Below are positions 34,500 through 35,680 of a DNA stretch of 35,680 bases, in pieces. The notes under the pieces are model-generated. The model searched no databases. It saw only the letters and a program-made list of their open reading frames with translations, and was not told the origin of the DNA. The position numbers and the translations under genes are program-made. Position 1 is the stretch's first letter. Each line of letters starts with the position of its first letter. Origin of the DNA: Silene noctiflora (Eukaryota; Streptophyta; Magnoliopsida; Caryophyllales; Caryophyllaceae). The stretch is from NCBI GenBank assembly GCA_009801015.1, contig VHZZ01005641.1:30870-66549 (forward strand). Reading direction: 5' to 3'.

Positions 34500-35292
34500 C
34501 GTAATTTATTTTCGCAGTACATATTTTACTCATTTCAGTACATTTTACAACAAATTTTCCATTTCTTTACCCTTGACTAAAAAATATTAAACCTGATTCT
34601 CTCTAACTTCTCTCTTTATTCCCTCCTTAATTTCATTCAACTTTCTCCAAATTATTCAATTTTGAATGATTATTCGAAAGTTAAACGGATATTTTATTCG
34701 TTAATTGATTACAAATGATTAAAATGAGCCTTTGTTATAGTTTATTATTATTAATTGGTGTGGGATGGCGGGCTATTGGTGTAGTCGAATATCGCTGGAT
34801 TCCGTTCAACACGCCGGCGAGAAGGATGAGAGACACTTGCGGAAGGGAGAGGTTGGCCGGGCGATTGTTGTCGGGTAGCCGGCGCAGGCTAACAGTGGTA
34901 GTGGTGGTATTGGTTTGGTTGGCCGGCGAGTGTTGGGCAGATGGCTACGCTGGTGCCTGGTGTTGTTGTTAATGGTTAGTGTGGTAGTAGAGGAATCAGC
35001 GTAGTAGTTTATTGGAATTTTCATTTTTCATTTTTTTTTTCTTTTCCAAGTACTGTACGTTTGTGTTGTGCATAGTAATTGCTAGATTTTTCATCATTCT
35101 TTTTTGTTTTTCCTTCTCCAATGTAGTACATAGTATTTAATGAATGAAGAAATTTATGTTTATTGGTATGTGAAATTAGAGAGAATAGACTAGAGAGAAG
35201 TTAGATAGAGAAAATGTGAGGGAAAATGAAAAGGGTATAATTGACAATAATGTACTGAGGTGAGTAAAATGTGTACTGCGATAATCAGCACC
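34500..35292. mobile_element. Mutator-like non-autonomous element, copy B (793 bp), upstream of PRP39
   Basis: The left end has ATTTATTTTCGCAGTAC then ATATTTTACTCATTTCAGTA; the right end on the other strand has GGTGCTGATTATCGCAGTAC then ACATTTTACTCACCTCAGTA, so the inverted ends match over about 45 bp. The target duplication CTTTTTTAA is perfect at 34491-34499 and 35293-35301. The interior has a G-rich block (34760-34980) and no transposase. It shares its ends with the copy at 27449-28184. Confidence 0.85.
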
Positions 35293-35401
35293 CTTTTTTA
35301 ATTCTCTATGATACCCCTAATTTTAATTAAAAATGATTAGGCGTAACCTTGCCTTTAATTTCCGTCAAATTCTGTTAAGTTTGGCTGTTAAGTGTGATTT
35401 G

Positions 35402-35470
35402 TATGTAATGACTGGGCATGACTTGGCATGACTTGACAATGACGTGGCAATGACTAGGCAATGACTAGGA
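35402..35470 (+). promoter_or_regulatory. Short tandem ATGACTNGGC repeats with an ACGT core element
   Basis: Between 35407 and 35468, near-copies of AATGACTRGGCA follow one another about every 10-14 bp. One copy contains TGACGTGGC (35440-35448), the ACGT-core type of site bound by plant bZIP factors. It lies about 200 bp upstream of the putative exon end at 35660, so it may be a promoter element of that gene, or simply a small minisatellite. Confidence 0.4.
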
Positions 35471-35539
35471 TTTATCCATTTAACCTATTTTAACCTAATT
35501 CCTCAAAATCTTTACCACTTTCATTTTAACCCACAGTAA

Positions 35540-35660
35540 TCAATTTGAAACCACATCAAAAACTTTCTAACTTCCCTCTGTTGTCTCTCTATCTTCTGCG
35601 TTCATCTCTTGCTTGCTCTCCATCTGCTTAATTCTTCTTCTCTACCCAAGGTCGAAGCAG
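35540..35660 (+). other. Putative 5' leader exon of a further plus-strand gene, cut by the window edge
   Basis: The CT-rich stretch 35570-35645 (TCTCTCTATCTTCTGCG, CTTCTTCTCTACC) looks like a plant 5' leader and is followed by a consensus donor GAAGCAG|GTATGT at 35660/35661. No ATG-initiated coding sequence precedes the donor, so the exon would be non-coding and the gene body lies outside the window. It would be divergent from PRP39, with the two leaders about 1.1 kb apart, most of it Mutator-like DNA. Confidence 0.4.
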
Positions 35661-35680
35661 GTATGTTGATGATTCCTTTT

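Overview
The window is nuclear DNA from a flowering plant, almost certainly a eudicot. It holds GT-AG introns, two conserved plant genes with AT-rich introns, pyrimidine-rich 5' leaders, and many small DNA transposons and LTR-retrotransposon relics. Scattered TACGGAGTA-type words hint at Caryophyllales, but that is only a weak impression. I see no prokaryotic, organellar or viral gene block, no tRNA or rRNA gene and no CRISPR array.

Layout. Positions 1-1100 are upstream sequence with a triple palindrome, a TAA microsatellite and a perfect 129-bp duplication. A plus-strand gene follows: its leader starts around 1080, a 5'UTR intron is likely, and the CDS runs 2998-7437 in six exons. It encodes a 479-residue SCP1-like (FCP1/HAD family) phosphatase of the plant SSP4 type. 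Positions 7438-13239 are a gene-poor gap between two convergent genes, with an LTR relic near 12.2-12.6 kb. The minus-strand gene has its CDS between 34367 and 13240 in twelve exons. It encodes a 1107-residue PRP39-like U1 snRNP protein: HAT repeats, then an RS-like region, then a glutamine-rich tail. Its introns reach 5.5 kb and carry most of the mobile DNA in the window. Upstream of PRP39 lies a 793-bp Mutator-like element with a 9-bp target duplication. Beyond it, at the right edge, is what looks like the leader exon and first donor site of a divergent plus-strand gene.

How the genes relate. From memory, Arabidopsis PRP39-2 (At5g46400) and SSP4 (At5g46410) are neighbours, so the pair appears to be a conserved gene neighbourhood that transposons have expanded here. 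Nothing suggests an operon or a joint pathway, although both proteins act in nuclear mRNA production (U1 snRNP/5' splice-site recognition, and RNA polymerase II CTD-type phosphatase).

No new enzymatic or defence system is visible. The most interesting material is structural: two copies of one Mutator-like family (one in the PRP39 promoter, one in its largest intron); a 747-bp foldback element with perfect 9-bp target duplications in the same intron; an inverted pair of copia-like LTR fragments; tandem acceptor sites where the wrong choice truncates PRP39; and a duplicated polyQ/prion-like tail. Exon joins were worked out by hand from splice consensus, reading phase and family resemblance, so they need transcript confirmation.
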